From: an uncultured Eggerthellaceae bacterium
GTDB taxonomy: Bacteria; Actinomycetota; Coriobacteriia; Coriobacteriales; Eggerthellaceae
Length of the DNA: 14,545 nucleotides
Assembly: GCA_934648845.1 (NCBI GenBank)
Contig: CAKUFS010000038.1
Coordinates: forward strand, 1 to 14,545
Direction of reading: 5' to 3'
Positions within the stretch are counted from its first letter, which is position 1, and every line of letters begins with the position of its first letter. Of this stretch, positions 1-5,980 are shown piece after piece. The notes beneath the pieces are model-generated. The model had not been told where the DNA came from, did not search any database, and saw nothing but the letters and a program-made list of their open reading frames with translations. The position numbers were made by a program, and so were the translations under genes.

Positions 1-198
1 CGGCCGGGAATCGCGAAAAAACGGCGGGAAGGCGCATCGGGGAGATAGAAACCTCAGTTAATCAGCGCTTCCCTAGAAACACGCCTGCCTGTGGCAAAAT
101 CTTCCGAGCAGCTTCTCCCTGCGAAGCGCCTGATCACGGGAGAAGATTTGCTCCCACAACCTGCAGCAGCGACGACATGTTGCAGCAGCCCCAGCGTT
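1..198. other. Downstream region of the CCG-protein gene, no gene supported
   Basis: These bases beyond the stop at 199 show no convincing frame on either strand. An 8-bp inverted repeat, CTTCTCCC (112-119) and GGGAGAAG (138-145), could fold at the 3' end of the operon transcript, but there is no following T-tract. Confidence 0.4.
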
Positions 199-1638
199 CT
201 ACAGCAAAACCGAGCGAACCCAAGCAGCGTATTGTCCCGACCACATGCCTTCGAGCTGGTCAAACACCTGATTCCAATCAAACCGCCCAGGGAAGATAAG
301 TTCCAGATAATTACACGGAACGGCCTTGCTTACCGCGCGTCCTGCCTTTATATCGGCACGACGTTTCTGCGCCGCCGTATACGTGCACGTGGGGCAGTTC
401 GAAATCAGCAGCTCGGCGCCCGTTTGCGCTGCCTCACCCTTGAGCAGGTAATCGATGCGCTGCTCTTTAATGGCGGGGTCCACCAGACTTACTGCACCGG
501 CACCCCCACAGCACAACGTGTTCGCGCCATGATGCAGCATTTCAACCACTTGAACATCTTGCGTCTGAAGAAGCGTGCGAAGCGGACCGCCGAAAACGCC
601 TTCGCGATCATGACATGAATCAAACGGCGCAATACGCACTGCATCTGCGGTTTCACTTGCAGAAAGCGTTGTGCACGCGTCCGCGACTTCAGTCGCTTCA
701 GGCTGCGCACCCGCGGTTCCGCCCGCGTGGGACAGCGCGTTTGCGTCTACAGCTTCGCCCGCTTCCGCCGCGCCGGACGCTTCTCGCACTTCCGCCGCCG
801 CTTGCGCGACAAGCTCACGTGCGCGTTTGGCGCTCACGCGCACGCCAGCATCCGCCAAAAGCTGCGGCAACGCGACCATCTCCAACGCAGCACCTTGCGC
901 CGCTGCGGCCGCTGCAAGCTCTTCCGCACAACCGGGACACACGCACACAACGCGATGGATCCTCGCCGCAACCATTCGTTCTACCAGGGATTTCTTATAC
1001 GCATCCGCGCGATCGCCGTAACCTGCCGTCTTCAGCGGACTACCGCAGCACGCATCGGTAAACACCACGGGGCCCACGCTTTCCTGCAACCAAGCAAACG
1101 CCTGACGCGTCAAATCGGGAGAATAGCTTGCCAGCGGACAACCCGGGAAGAACAGCGTATCGGCACCCAGCGCGGGCGCATCCTCTATCGGGGGCAAATC
1201 CACGTACCAAATGCCGTACACCGCGCGATACGCCGAAAAGCAATGCCATTCCTTATCGACCTGCGTCATGGTGAAGCCACTGCCGTCAACCACGCCACCC
1301 AGGGAGAACAGCTCGCGCAGCGCCGTGAACATGCCGCGCGCGTCAACGTTCGTGGGGCAGCCCAGCGTGCAGTAGCCGCACATGAAGCAGCGGCGCACCG
1401 CAAAAACGGCCGCTGGATGCGCAGAAGCCGCCGCAGCAACATCTTCTGCGTTTTCCACCAGGGAAAACAGCGATGCCAAGCTGCCTACCGTCTTGCCCGC
1501 TTCGCCTTCCCGCACGGGAAGCAACGCGCCCGAAGCATCGCGTTCTTCCAGTACGGCGCAGCGGCCCGTACAGGCACCGCAGCCGATGCAAGCGCGAGCC
1601 GCCTGATCAATTGCTTGTTTCGCTAAAGCAAACGACAT
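199..1638 (-). CDS. Fe-S oxidoreductase with two 4Fe-4S sites and two CCG domains (GlpC/HdrD/LutA-like)
   Basis: This 479-residue soluble protein probably passes electrons between a partner dehydrogenase or ferredoxin and an acceptor. The N-terminus has two [4Fe-4S] motifs: C17, C20, C23, C27 and C84, C87, C90, C94 (the second followed by Pro). Two CCG (cysteine-rich, HdrB/LutA-type) domains follow. The first has C167, C197-C198-G and CPGC at 234-237; the second has C342, C376-C377-G and CPTC at 415-418. In heterodisulfide reductases such domains hold non-cubane [4Fe-4S] clusters. No membrane segment is visible. Residues about 276-335 between the CCG domains are an Ala/Glu/Thr-rich low-complexity linker. 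It is the last gene of a three-gene operon, starting 12 nt after the GNAT stop with only a weak Shine-Dalgarno (GTGGG). The family is clear; the substrate is not, and glycolate oxidase GlcF-like or lactate-utilisation roles are alternatives without supporting neighbours. Confidence 0.85.
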   Translation of the reverse strand: MSFALAKQAIDQAARACIGCGACTGRCAVLEERDASGALLPVREGEAGKTVGSLASLFSLVENAEDVAAAASAHPAAVFAVRRCFMCGYCTLGCPTNVDARGMFTALRELFSLGGVVDGSGFTMTQVDKEWHCFSAYRAVYGIWYVDLPPIEDAPALGADTLFFPGCPLASYSPDLTRQAFAWLQESVGPVVFTDACCGSPLKTAGYGDRADAYKKSLVERMVAARIHRVVCVCPGCAEELAAAAAAQGAALEMVALPQLLADAGVRVSAKRARELVAQAAAEVREASGAAEAGEAVDANALSHAGGTAGAQPEATEVADACTTLSASETADAVRIAPFDSCHDREGVFGGPLRTLLQTQDVQVVEMLHHGANTLCCGGAGAVSLVDPAIKEQRIDYLLKGEAAQTGAELLISNCPTCTYTAAQKRRADIKAGRAVSKAVPCNYLELIFPGRFDWNQVFDQLEGMWSGQYAAWVRSVLL

Positions 1639-1650
1639 ACGCCCACAAAC

Positions 1651-2079
1651 CTATCGCACTTTGCCCATAGGAACAGGGCCGCATTCCGCGCGCATCGCGC
1701 AGTGGTCGCAATCGTCTACGACCGCTTTGTCAACGTCGTCCCAGGTAAGGGGCGCGTACCCCAACGCTTCGTAAAAGCCCACGGATTCACCGCGCGCTAC
1801 CAGGCGCAACTCGCCGAAACGTTGCAGCGCATCATCCATAAGCGCACGCCCCACGCCATACCCGCGCCACGTGGATACCGTGACAACCGGATTCACGTGC
1901 ACCACGCCATTCGCGCCGTGCGCCACCCGCAAAAAGCCCACGATGTCGCCGGCCGCGCTCTGGGCAATGGTAATATTTTCCATGGACGGCATATCGTCCA
2001 TGCCTTCCCACGAGGCATACGCGTTAATCGTATCCGCATCTTCCTCGCGCGCGGGACGCAACATGAATAAATCAGCCAC
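1651..2079 (-). CDS. GNAT-family N-acetyltransferase with cysteine-containing C-terminal tail
   Basis: This is a small acetyl-CoA-dependent N-acetyltransferase of unknown substrate. The acetyl-CoA-binding motif A is visible as WRGYGVGRALMDDAL (R/Q-x-x-G-x-G/A pattern), followed by the usual late-fold segment ending in SVGFYEALGY. The preferred start is GTG at 2079, giving 142 aa, because GAGAAAGG lies 7 nt upstream and the fold begins immediately after (LRPAREEDADTINAYA). An ATG at 2064 and a longer GTG at 2160 (169 aa) share the frame; the longer version adds a basic segment without GNAT character. The last 20 residues contain C124, C127 and C133 (C-x2-C-x5-C), which resembles a metal or Fe-S ligand set and is not needed for the GNAT fold. 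It lies between two multi-cluster Fe-S proteins in the same operon, so its target may be connected to them, but this is inference. Confidence 0.85.
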   Translation of the reverse strand: MADLFMLRPAREEDADTINAYASWEGMDDMPSMENITIAQSAAGDIVGFLRVAHGANGVVHVNPVVTVSTWRGYGVGRALMDDALQRFGELRLVARGESVGFYEALGYAPLTWDDVDKAVVDDCDHCAMRAECGPVPMGKVR

Positions 2080-2179
2080 GAACAGGCCTTTCTCTATCTC
2101 TATCGTTATTCGCTTCGGGCGCAACAAAGTGGAGAAGGAACCACCGCGCACCTTCGCCACGTACCTTCGCCGAGCCAGC

Positions 2180-3214
2180 CTACATGATAGGCGGCACGTA
2201 AATCTTATTGCGCGAATCGGGGATGCTCTTCTTCGCCAGCTCCGTTAGACCCTTCACAATGGTGGGCATGGCGCTTACGGGCACGCCCATGAACATCATG
2301 TCTTCGCCCAGGTCAGTGGCGGCGCGACAACCGTAGCAGCCAAACGTGATGTTGGGCTGCTGCTCAAGCCAGGGGTACAAAACGGCCTCCACGCACATGG
2401 AGTTGTAGCCGCTCGCTTTGAAGTCGAAGCGATGACCGGTGTAATACGCCATGGACATGCACAGCCACATCATGTGCTCGGGCGTGCCGGTGAACACCAC
2501 AACCTCGGGCTCGCGCACCGTTTTGTTCAGCGGCGCCACATACGTTGCACGCTTGCTGTGCGCAGGCAGCGTAGGACGCTCACGCACCATCTGAGCTGCG
2601 GCTTCGGCGTTTACCAGCTTGTGGAACAGCACGTAAATCTCACCGGTGGCCAGCTTTTCGGGCACGCCCGTCATACCGAAAATAGACGTACCATCGGGAC
2701 AAGAATGCTTGAACGGCGGCATAAGAATCGAGGCACCGCGCCGCGCCGCCATCATCGCCTGACAGAAGCGCAGGTTTTCGGCGGGCATAGGAGCATCAGG
2801 CAAAAGCTCGTCTTTGTCGATAAGGCTCACCGCCACCGGCTGCCAACGCAGGCCCAGCTTCTCCATGCAGACGCGCTGCCATTCGGCGTATTGTTTGTGC
2901 AGGTCGTTGCTAATCTGTTCCGCGCGCGGTTCGTTGGCGAAGGTCGCGTCGAATGAGGCGTCGCCCAGTGCATCGATGGTCAGCGAACGCGTGGGGCAAT
3001 TTCCCGCGCACGTGGTGCAACCCACGCACAGCTCGGGATGCGCCGCCACCGGATAGCCGTTTTCGTCTTCTTCCAGCACGTCACAAGGGCAAAACGCAAT
3101 GCACAGACCGCACTTCACGCAACGCTCCGGCGAATGCGTCATGCGATAGCTCACCGTGTTACTTTCACGGCGCTCTTCGTTCCAGTGCTGAATTTGCTGC
3201 TCGATCTCTTCCAT
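2180..3214 (-). CDS. Ferredoxin (2x[4Fe-4S])-DUF169 fusion protein
   Basis: This 344-residue protein has an N-terminal bacterial ferredoxin domain and a C-terminal DUF169 (COG2043) domain. The ferredoxin ligands are C32, C35, C38, C42-P and C63, C66, C69, C73-P; an extra Cys at 44 makes a CPC. The DUF169 part runs from about residue 115 to the end. It shows the family's pattern: LGLRWQPVAVS at its start, a Cys in FCQAMMAARRG, HSCPDG, a mid PLNKTVREPEVVVF strand, and late cysteines C274, C293 and C296 (FGCYGCRA). DUF169 has no established biochemical function; the ferredoxin points to electron transfer. The ATG at 3214 is preceded by GAGAGGG 4 nt upstream. It is the first gene of the operon with the GNAT and CCG proteins, behind a leader of about 220 nt and a candidate sigma70 promoter at 3442-3470. 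Confidence 0.88.
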   Translation of the reverse strand: MEEIEQQIQHWNEERRESNTVSYRMTHSPERCVKCGLCIAFCPCDVLEEDENGYPVAAHPELCVGCTTCAGNCPTRSLTIDALGDASFDATFANEPRAEQISNDLHKQYAEWQRVCMEKLGLRWQPVAVSLIDKDELLPDAPMPAENLRFCQAMMAARRGASILMPPFKHSCPDGTSIFGMTGVPEKLATGEIYVLFHKLVNAEAAAQMVRERPTLPAHSKRATYVAPLNKTVREPEVVVFTGTPEHMMWLCMSMAYYTGHRFDFKASGYNSMCVEAVLYPWLEQQPNITFGCYGCRAATDLGEDMMFMGVPVSAMPTIVKGLTELAKKSIPDSRNKIYVPPIM

Positions 3215-3285
3215 GATTCCCTCTCATATGTATAGCGTGCGGCACGATGCAAGGCGGCGACGCAGCACTGCTTGCCTTAATGCCG

Positions 3286-3317
3286 CTACACGTCTCGATA
3301 CCACTACACGTTTCGAT
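3286..3317. repeat. 18-bp imperfect tandem repeat in the DUF169 operon leader
   Basis: CTACACGTCTCGAT (3286-3299) and CTACACGTTTCGAT (3304-3317) differ at one base and are spaced 18 bp apart. They lie in the untranslated leader between the candidate promoter and the DUF169 start codon. No coding frame here is convincing, so the role, if any, is unknown. Confidence 0.5.
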
Positions 3318-3441
3318 GCTGCTGCGCATCCCTGCCGCCACAGCGCATCGGCATCACGAGCACCCGCATTGCCATGCGCTCCGACACCTTGCGCCTCCGC
3401 GCCACCGCACTTCATTTTCAGACCCTTAGAGCGTGTCTGCT

Positions 3442-3470
3442 ATTGTACGACACACCCCGTCATCCACCAA
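3442..3470 (-). promoter_or_regulatory. Candidate sigma70 promoter for the DUF169 operon, with dyad over the -10
   Basis: On the minus strand a TTGGTG (-35, 3465-3470) and TACAAT (-10, 3442-3447) are separated by exactly 17 bp. The -10 is embedded in a short dyad, GTGTC (3433-3437) and GACAC (3449-3453), that could serve as an operator. The implied leader to the ATG at 3214 is about 220 nt. This rests on motif matching only. Confidence 0.4.
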
Positions 3471-3995
3471 GCACGCGGCGCGAAAGACCGCGCTATCTGC
3501 CCGAGTGCCACGCCATTGCGGCCTCTTTGCCCTTTTGCGGCCTTCTTCGAAATAATCAGCGCGTCAAAACCCAGCATTCAATGACCTCTTGTTGGATAAA
3601 AGGGGTTAAATTCGGGCTAATCGACGATAATCGGTGGTCGGAAAACAATCAGATTATCTATTAAAATTAACGCATACTTCTGACCTGGGATTATTGCATC
3701 GAATTAATTCGGTTCACCGAGCGAACCGCTCAATAACCTTGAAATCCCGCAACTTGACCACCGATTATCGTGCATTTGCCTGAAATCGAAAGCGATTTTG
3801 CAACAAGCTCGCTCAAAAACAGCGAAACCGCTGTCGAAATACGCCAGCAAGGCTGGCGCGCCCAACCGCGTGCCAGCCGAGGCGCCCAAGCACGCGCCCG
3901 ATGGCGAAGCCGACACCCCCGGCACGCCCGCTCCAGCAAAGATTGGCCCGTAACCGACCACCAGGGGGAGCAAAAGGGGCCACCAAAACTCACGC
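3471..3995. other. Long intergenic region with an AT-rich core
   Basis: Together with the leader this makes 781 bp (3215-3995) without a supported gene, which is large for this compact window. About 3590-3780 is clearly AT-richer than its surroundings and holds a perfect 16-bp inverted repeat, described separately. Several short hairpins occur: CGGTTC/GAACCG at about 3709-3728, AAATCG/CGATTT at 3783-3798, and CGCCAGC-AAG-GCTGGCG at 3842-3858. The last is followed on the minus strand by TATTTC and could weakly terminate the LysR transcript. Open frames exist on both strands but lack ribosome binding sites or family resemblance. Confidence 0.6.
3624..3771. repeat. Segment bounded by a perfect 16-bp inverted repeat
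   Basis: ACGATAATCGGTGGTC at 3624-3639 recurs as its exact reverse complement at 3756-3771, with 116 bp between. The interior is AT-rich, with short palindromes including GAATTAATTC. No transposase is present. It may be a miniature element, a paired intergenic repeat, or a pair of regulator binding sites; the sequence alone does not decide. Confidence 0.6.
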
Positions 3996-4853
3996 TTACG
4001 CGCAAAACGCTTCCTGGAAAAAGCGGCACAGATGCTCGAACAGCACCACCGCCTGGTTGTTCATGGCTCCCAGCTCCGACAAACTCACGTACACGCTGCG
4101 CGCGGCACCGTTCGCAAGAGGATGCAACACCACGGCATTCCCCTCAAGCGGACCCCAGCTTTTCTCAGGCCAGAAACCAACGCCTAACCCCAGTCCAATC
4201 ATCTCGCGCACCACGCTGGGATTATCGCTTTCCAGCGCAATGCGCGGTTGGAACTTTGCGCGGGCGCACATCTCCGACACGAATCGGCTGAACCCCGTGG
4301 TCGAAGGCAATGACACAAACGAAAGCCGCTCAAGTTCCGAAAGCTTCACCGCGTTCGCGCTAAATGTTACCGATGCAGGCGCAGCTAGCATGACATGTTC
4401 GGTATAACACCTGTTCGAAGCGCAGTCTTCAAGCGGCTCCGACGCAATAACCACATGCGCGTCATCCTGAAAAAGCGAATTCTGCGCCAGCGCCAAACGG
4501 CTCTGCGGATTCTCGGTCATCCACAGCGCCAGCGCCTGCGATGCAATACGCGACCCGGCCTCCACGCGAACGCGAATCTCACTTGCCCGCGTGCGGCGAA
4601 TATCATCGAACATGCTCTCCGTGCGGTGGATGTCACGCACAATAGGCGCCAGCTGCTTTTTCAGCAAACGCCCCTCATCAGTCAGCGAAAGCCCGCGACC
4701 AACACGGCGAAAAAGCTGTACCCCCAGCTCATCTTCGAGTTTCGCCATTGATCGGCTGAGCGCAGGCTGCGCCACGTGAAGCCGCTGCGCACTTTTTGTC
4801 ATGTGCTGCGTCTCCGCGATATCCAAAAAATATTCCATCTGATTTCTATCCAT
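3996..4853 (-). CDS. LysR-type transcriptional regulator
   Basis: This 285-residue regulator has the standard LysR layout. Residues 1-60 are the winged helix-turn-helix (MEYFLDIAETQHMTKSAQRL... VAQPALSRSMAKLEDELGVQLF, then the LTDEG wing). A linker helix follows, and the substrate-binding effector domain starts at about residue 90 and includes the typical late segment EMIGLGLGVGFWPE. The length is near the family norm of about 300. The effector ligand cannot be read from the sequence. The ATG at 4853 lies in CCATGGGGCCATGG with only a weak GGGG upstream. It is transcribed divergently from the Usp fusion at 5146, the usual arrangement for a LysR target. It also lies upstream of and codirectional with the DUF169 operon, which is a second possible target. 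Confidence 0.92.
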   Translation of the reverse strand: MDRNQMEYFLDIAETQHMTKSAQRLHVAQPALSRSMAKLEDELGVQLFRRVGRGLSLTDEGRLLKKQLAPIVRDIHRTESMFDDIRRTRASEIRVRVEAGSRIASQALALWMTENPQSRLALAQNSLFQDDAHVVIASEPLEDCASNRCYTEHVMLAAPASVTFSANAVKLSELERLSFVSLPSTTGFSRFVSEMCARAKFQPRIALESDNPSVVREMIGLGLGVGFWPEKSWGPLEGNAVVLHPLANGAARSVYVSLSELGAMNNQAVVLFEHLCRFFQEAFCA

Positions 4854-4921
4854 GGCCCCATGGTACGCGCGCGTTGTCCGCTCCTAATGCAAAACGCACG
4901 ATTGCACGATAAATTCATAAC

Positions 4922-4932
4922 AATACGGTATT
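4922..4932. promoter_or_regulatory. Candidate LysR operator dyad in the divergent intergenic region
   Basis: AATACGGTATT is an 11-bp dyad (AATAC-G-GTATT) in the AT-rich centre of the 292-bp region between the LysR start (4853) and the Usp fusion start (5146). It lies about 20 bp upstream of the candidate -35 of the plus-strand promoter, a plausible place for a LysR activator site. The assignment is positional; no binding data can be derived here. Confidence 0.3.
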
Positions 4933-4952
4933 AAATTATCATGTTTTAATAT

Positions 4953-4981
4953 TTGAACCGCATAGCGAAGAGACCTACACT
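4953..4981 (+). promoter_or_regulatory. Candidate sigma70 promoter for the SemiSWEET-Usp gene
   Basis: TTGAAC (-35, 4953-4958) and TACACT (-10, 4976-4981) are separated by exactly 17 bp on the plus strand. This would give a leader of about 155 nt before the ATG at 5146. The -35 is a good match and the -10 matches four of six positions. Confidence 0.4.
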
Positions 4982-5145
4982 CAGCAGGATAAAAAACACG
5001 CGTGCGTGCCCGCGAACCGAACAACTTGCGAACGTACCGCCTGCATACCGCATGAAAAATATGCGAGGCCGCAAAAGGTTCCGCACACAGGCACGCGCAG
5101 GACGCCAACTGCACGATGCACAAAAAAAAGAACAGGGAGAATCAC

Positions 5146-5856
5146 ATGCTTACCGAAATACTTGAAGCCGCCATGCTTGTCTGCTTCGGCCTTTCATGGC
5201 CCACAAACGCGCTGAAGAGCTACCATGCACGCACTGCCGCAGGCACAAGCTGGCAATTCCTGGCGCTTATCACCGTGGGCTATTTCGCCGGCATTGCGGC
5301 AAAATTCTGCTCGGGCACGCTGAGCTGGGTGCTTATCGTATACTTCCTGAATCTGATTTGCCTGGGTGTGAACTGGGGCGTTTACTTCCGCAACCGCGCG
5401 CTGGACGCCGCCCGCATCAATCAAGCAGTGGTAGAAGACGCCATCGAAGCAGAGCTTGCGCAGACGAAAGCGCCGAAGCGCGTGCTTTTTGCCACCGATG
5501 GCTCGCCCTGCGCCGCCGATGCGCTTGAGTTCGCCGCCGCAGCATTGGACAAGAGCGGCGCGACCGACACGACCGTGCTGAGCGTTTCCGTTGCAGGTAA
5601 TGAACTGGGCGAACGTCGTGCGCAAGAGACCAGCGAAGAAGGCGCCGCAACACTGCAGCACCTGGGATGGAGCGCCAAGAGCAAGGTTCGCTGCGGCGAG
5701 CCAGCAGCCGAAATCATCAGCGAAGCGCGCGACAGCGATGCCGACCTGATTGTCATGGGCTCGCGCGGCTTGAGCGGCATCAAGGAAATCATGCTGGGTA
5801 GCGTTGGACGCGAAGTAAGCGAAGCTGCCAGCTGCCCCGTACTGATCGTTCGCTAG
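5146..5856 (+). CDS. SemiSWEET/PQ-loop-like three-helix membrane domain fused to a UspA domain
   Basis: The 236-residue protein has two parts. Residues 1-85 form three hydrophobic helices (about 4-20, 36-54, 60-82) in the pattern of a SemiSWEET/PQ-loop half-transporter. W18-P19-T20 stands at the PQ position, followed by a basic KSYHART loop, a Gly-rich second helix and a third helix containing Asn (YFLNLICLGVNWGVYFRN). Residues about 110-236 are a universal stress protein domain: RVLFATDGS at its start and a late G205-x2-G208-x9-G218-S219 motif, the signature of the ATP-binding Usp class, ending in CPVLIVR. The Usp domain should face the cytoplasm. The start at 5146 is chosen for AGGGAG six nt upstream; an in-frame ATG at 5116 has no such site and adds only a charged tail. 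It is the only plus-strand gene here and diverges from the LysR gene. The transported or sensed molecule is unknown. Confidence 0.85.
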   Translation: MLTEILEAAMLVCFGLSWPTNALKSYHARTAAGTSWQFLALITVGYFAGIAAKFCSGTLSWVLIVYFLNLICLGVNWGVYFRNRALDAARINQAVVEDAIEAELAQTKAPKRVLFATDGSPCAADALEFAAAALDKSGATDTTVLSVSVAGNELGERRAQETSEEGAATLQHLGWSAKSKVRCGEPAAEIISEARDSDADLIVMGSRGLSGIKEIMLGSVGREVSEAASCPVLIVR

Positions 5857-5884
5857 CAAGCAGCGCTTCAACCTGGCATTTCGC

Positions 5885-5911
5885 GCAGTTGCCCCAACTC
5901 AGGGCAACTGC
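5885..5911. terminator. Strong hairpin between convergent genes, possible bidirectional terminator
   Basis: GCAGTTGCCC (5885-5894) and GGGCAACTGC (5902-5911) form a perfect 10-bp stem with a 7-nt loop. It sits 28 nt after the Usp-fusion stop and 69 nt beyond the end of pabB on the opposite strand. Neither side has a T-tract, so it is not a canonical intrinsic terminator. Its position between converging transcripts still fits termination or 3'-end protection. Confidence 0.5.
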
Positions 5912-5980
5912 ACAACCAGCAGAGCCAGCACGCAAATCCGCTCGTCCTGCGCTATCCTTCTAGCATGCCAGCTTCACGCG

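Noticed and set aside
2080..2160. Extended GNAT N-terminus from the GTG at 2160
   Set aside because: The added 27 residues are basic and outside the GNAT fold. The start at 2079 has a much better Shine-Dalgarno, although the longer form cannot be fully excluded.
3798..3953. Plus-strand frame ending in an Ala/Pro-rich tail (YASKAGAPNRVPAEAPK...)
   Set aside because: It looks like a protein C-terminus and uses G/C third positions, so it might be a gene remnant. It has no good start or Shine-Dalgarno and no homology I can recognise, so I do not call it.
3704..3973. 89-codon minus-strand frame just downstream of the LysR stop
   Set aside because: It begins with TTG without a ribosome binding site, has no family resemblance, and overlaps the inverted repeat. 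GC3 is equally high in an opposing frame, so it does not discriminate.
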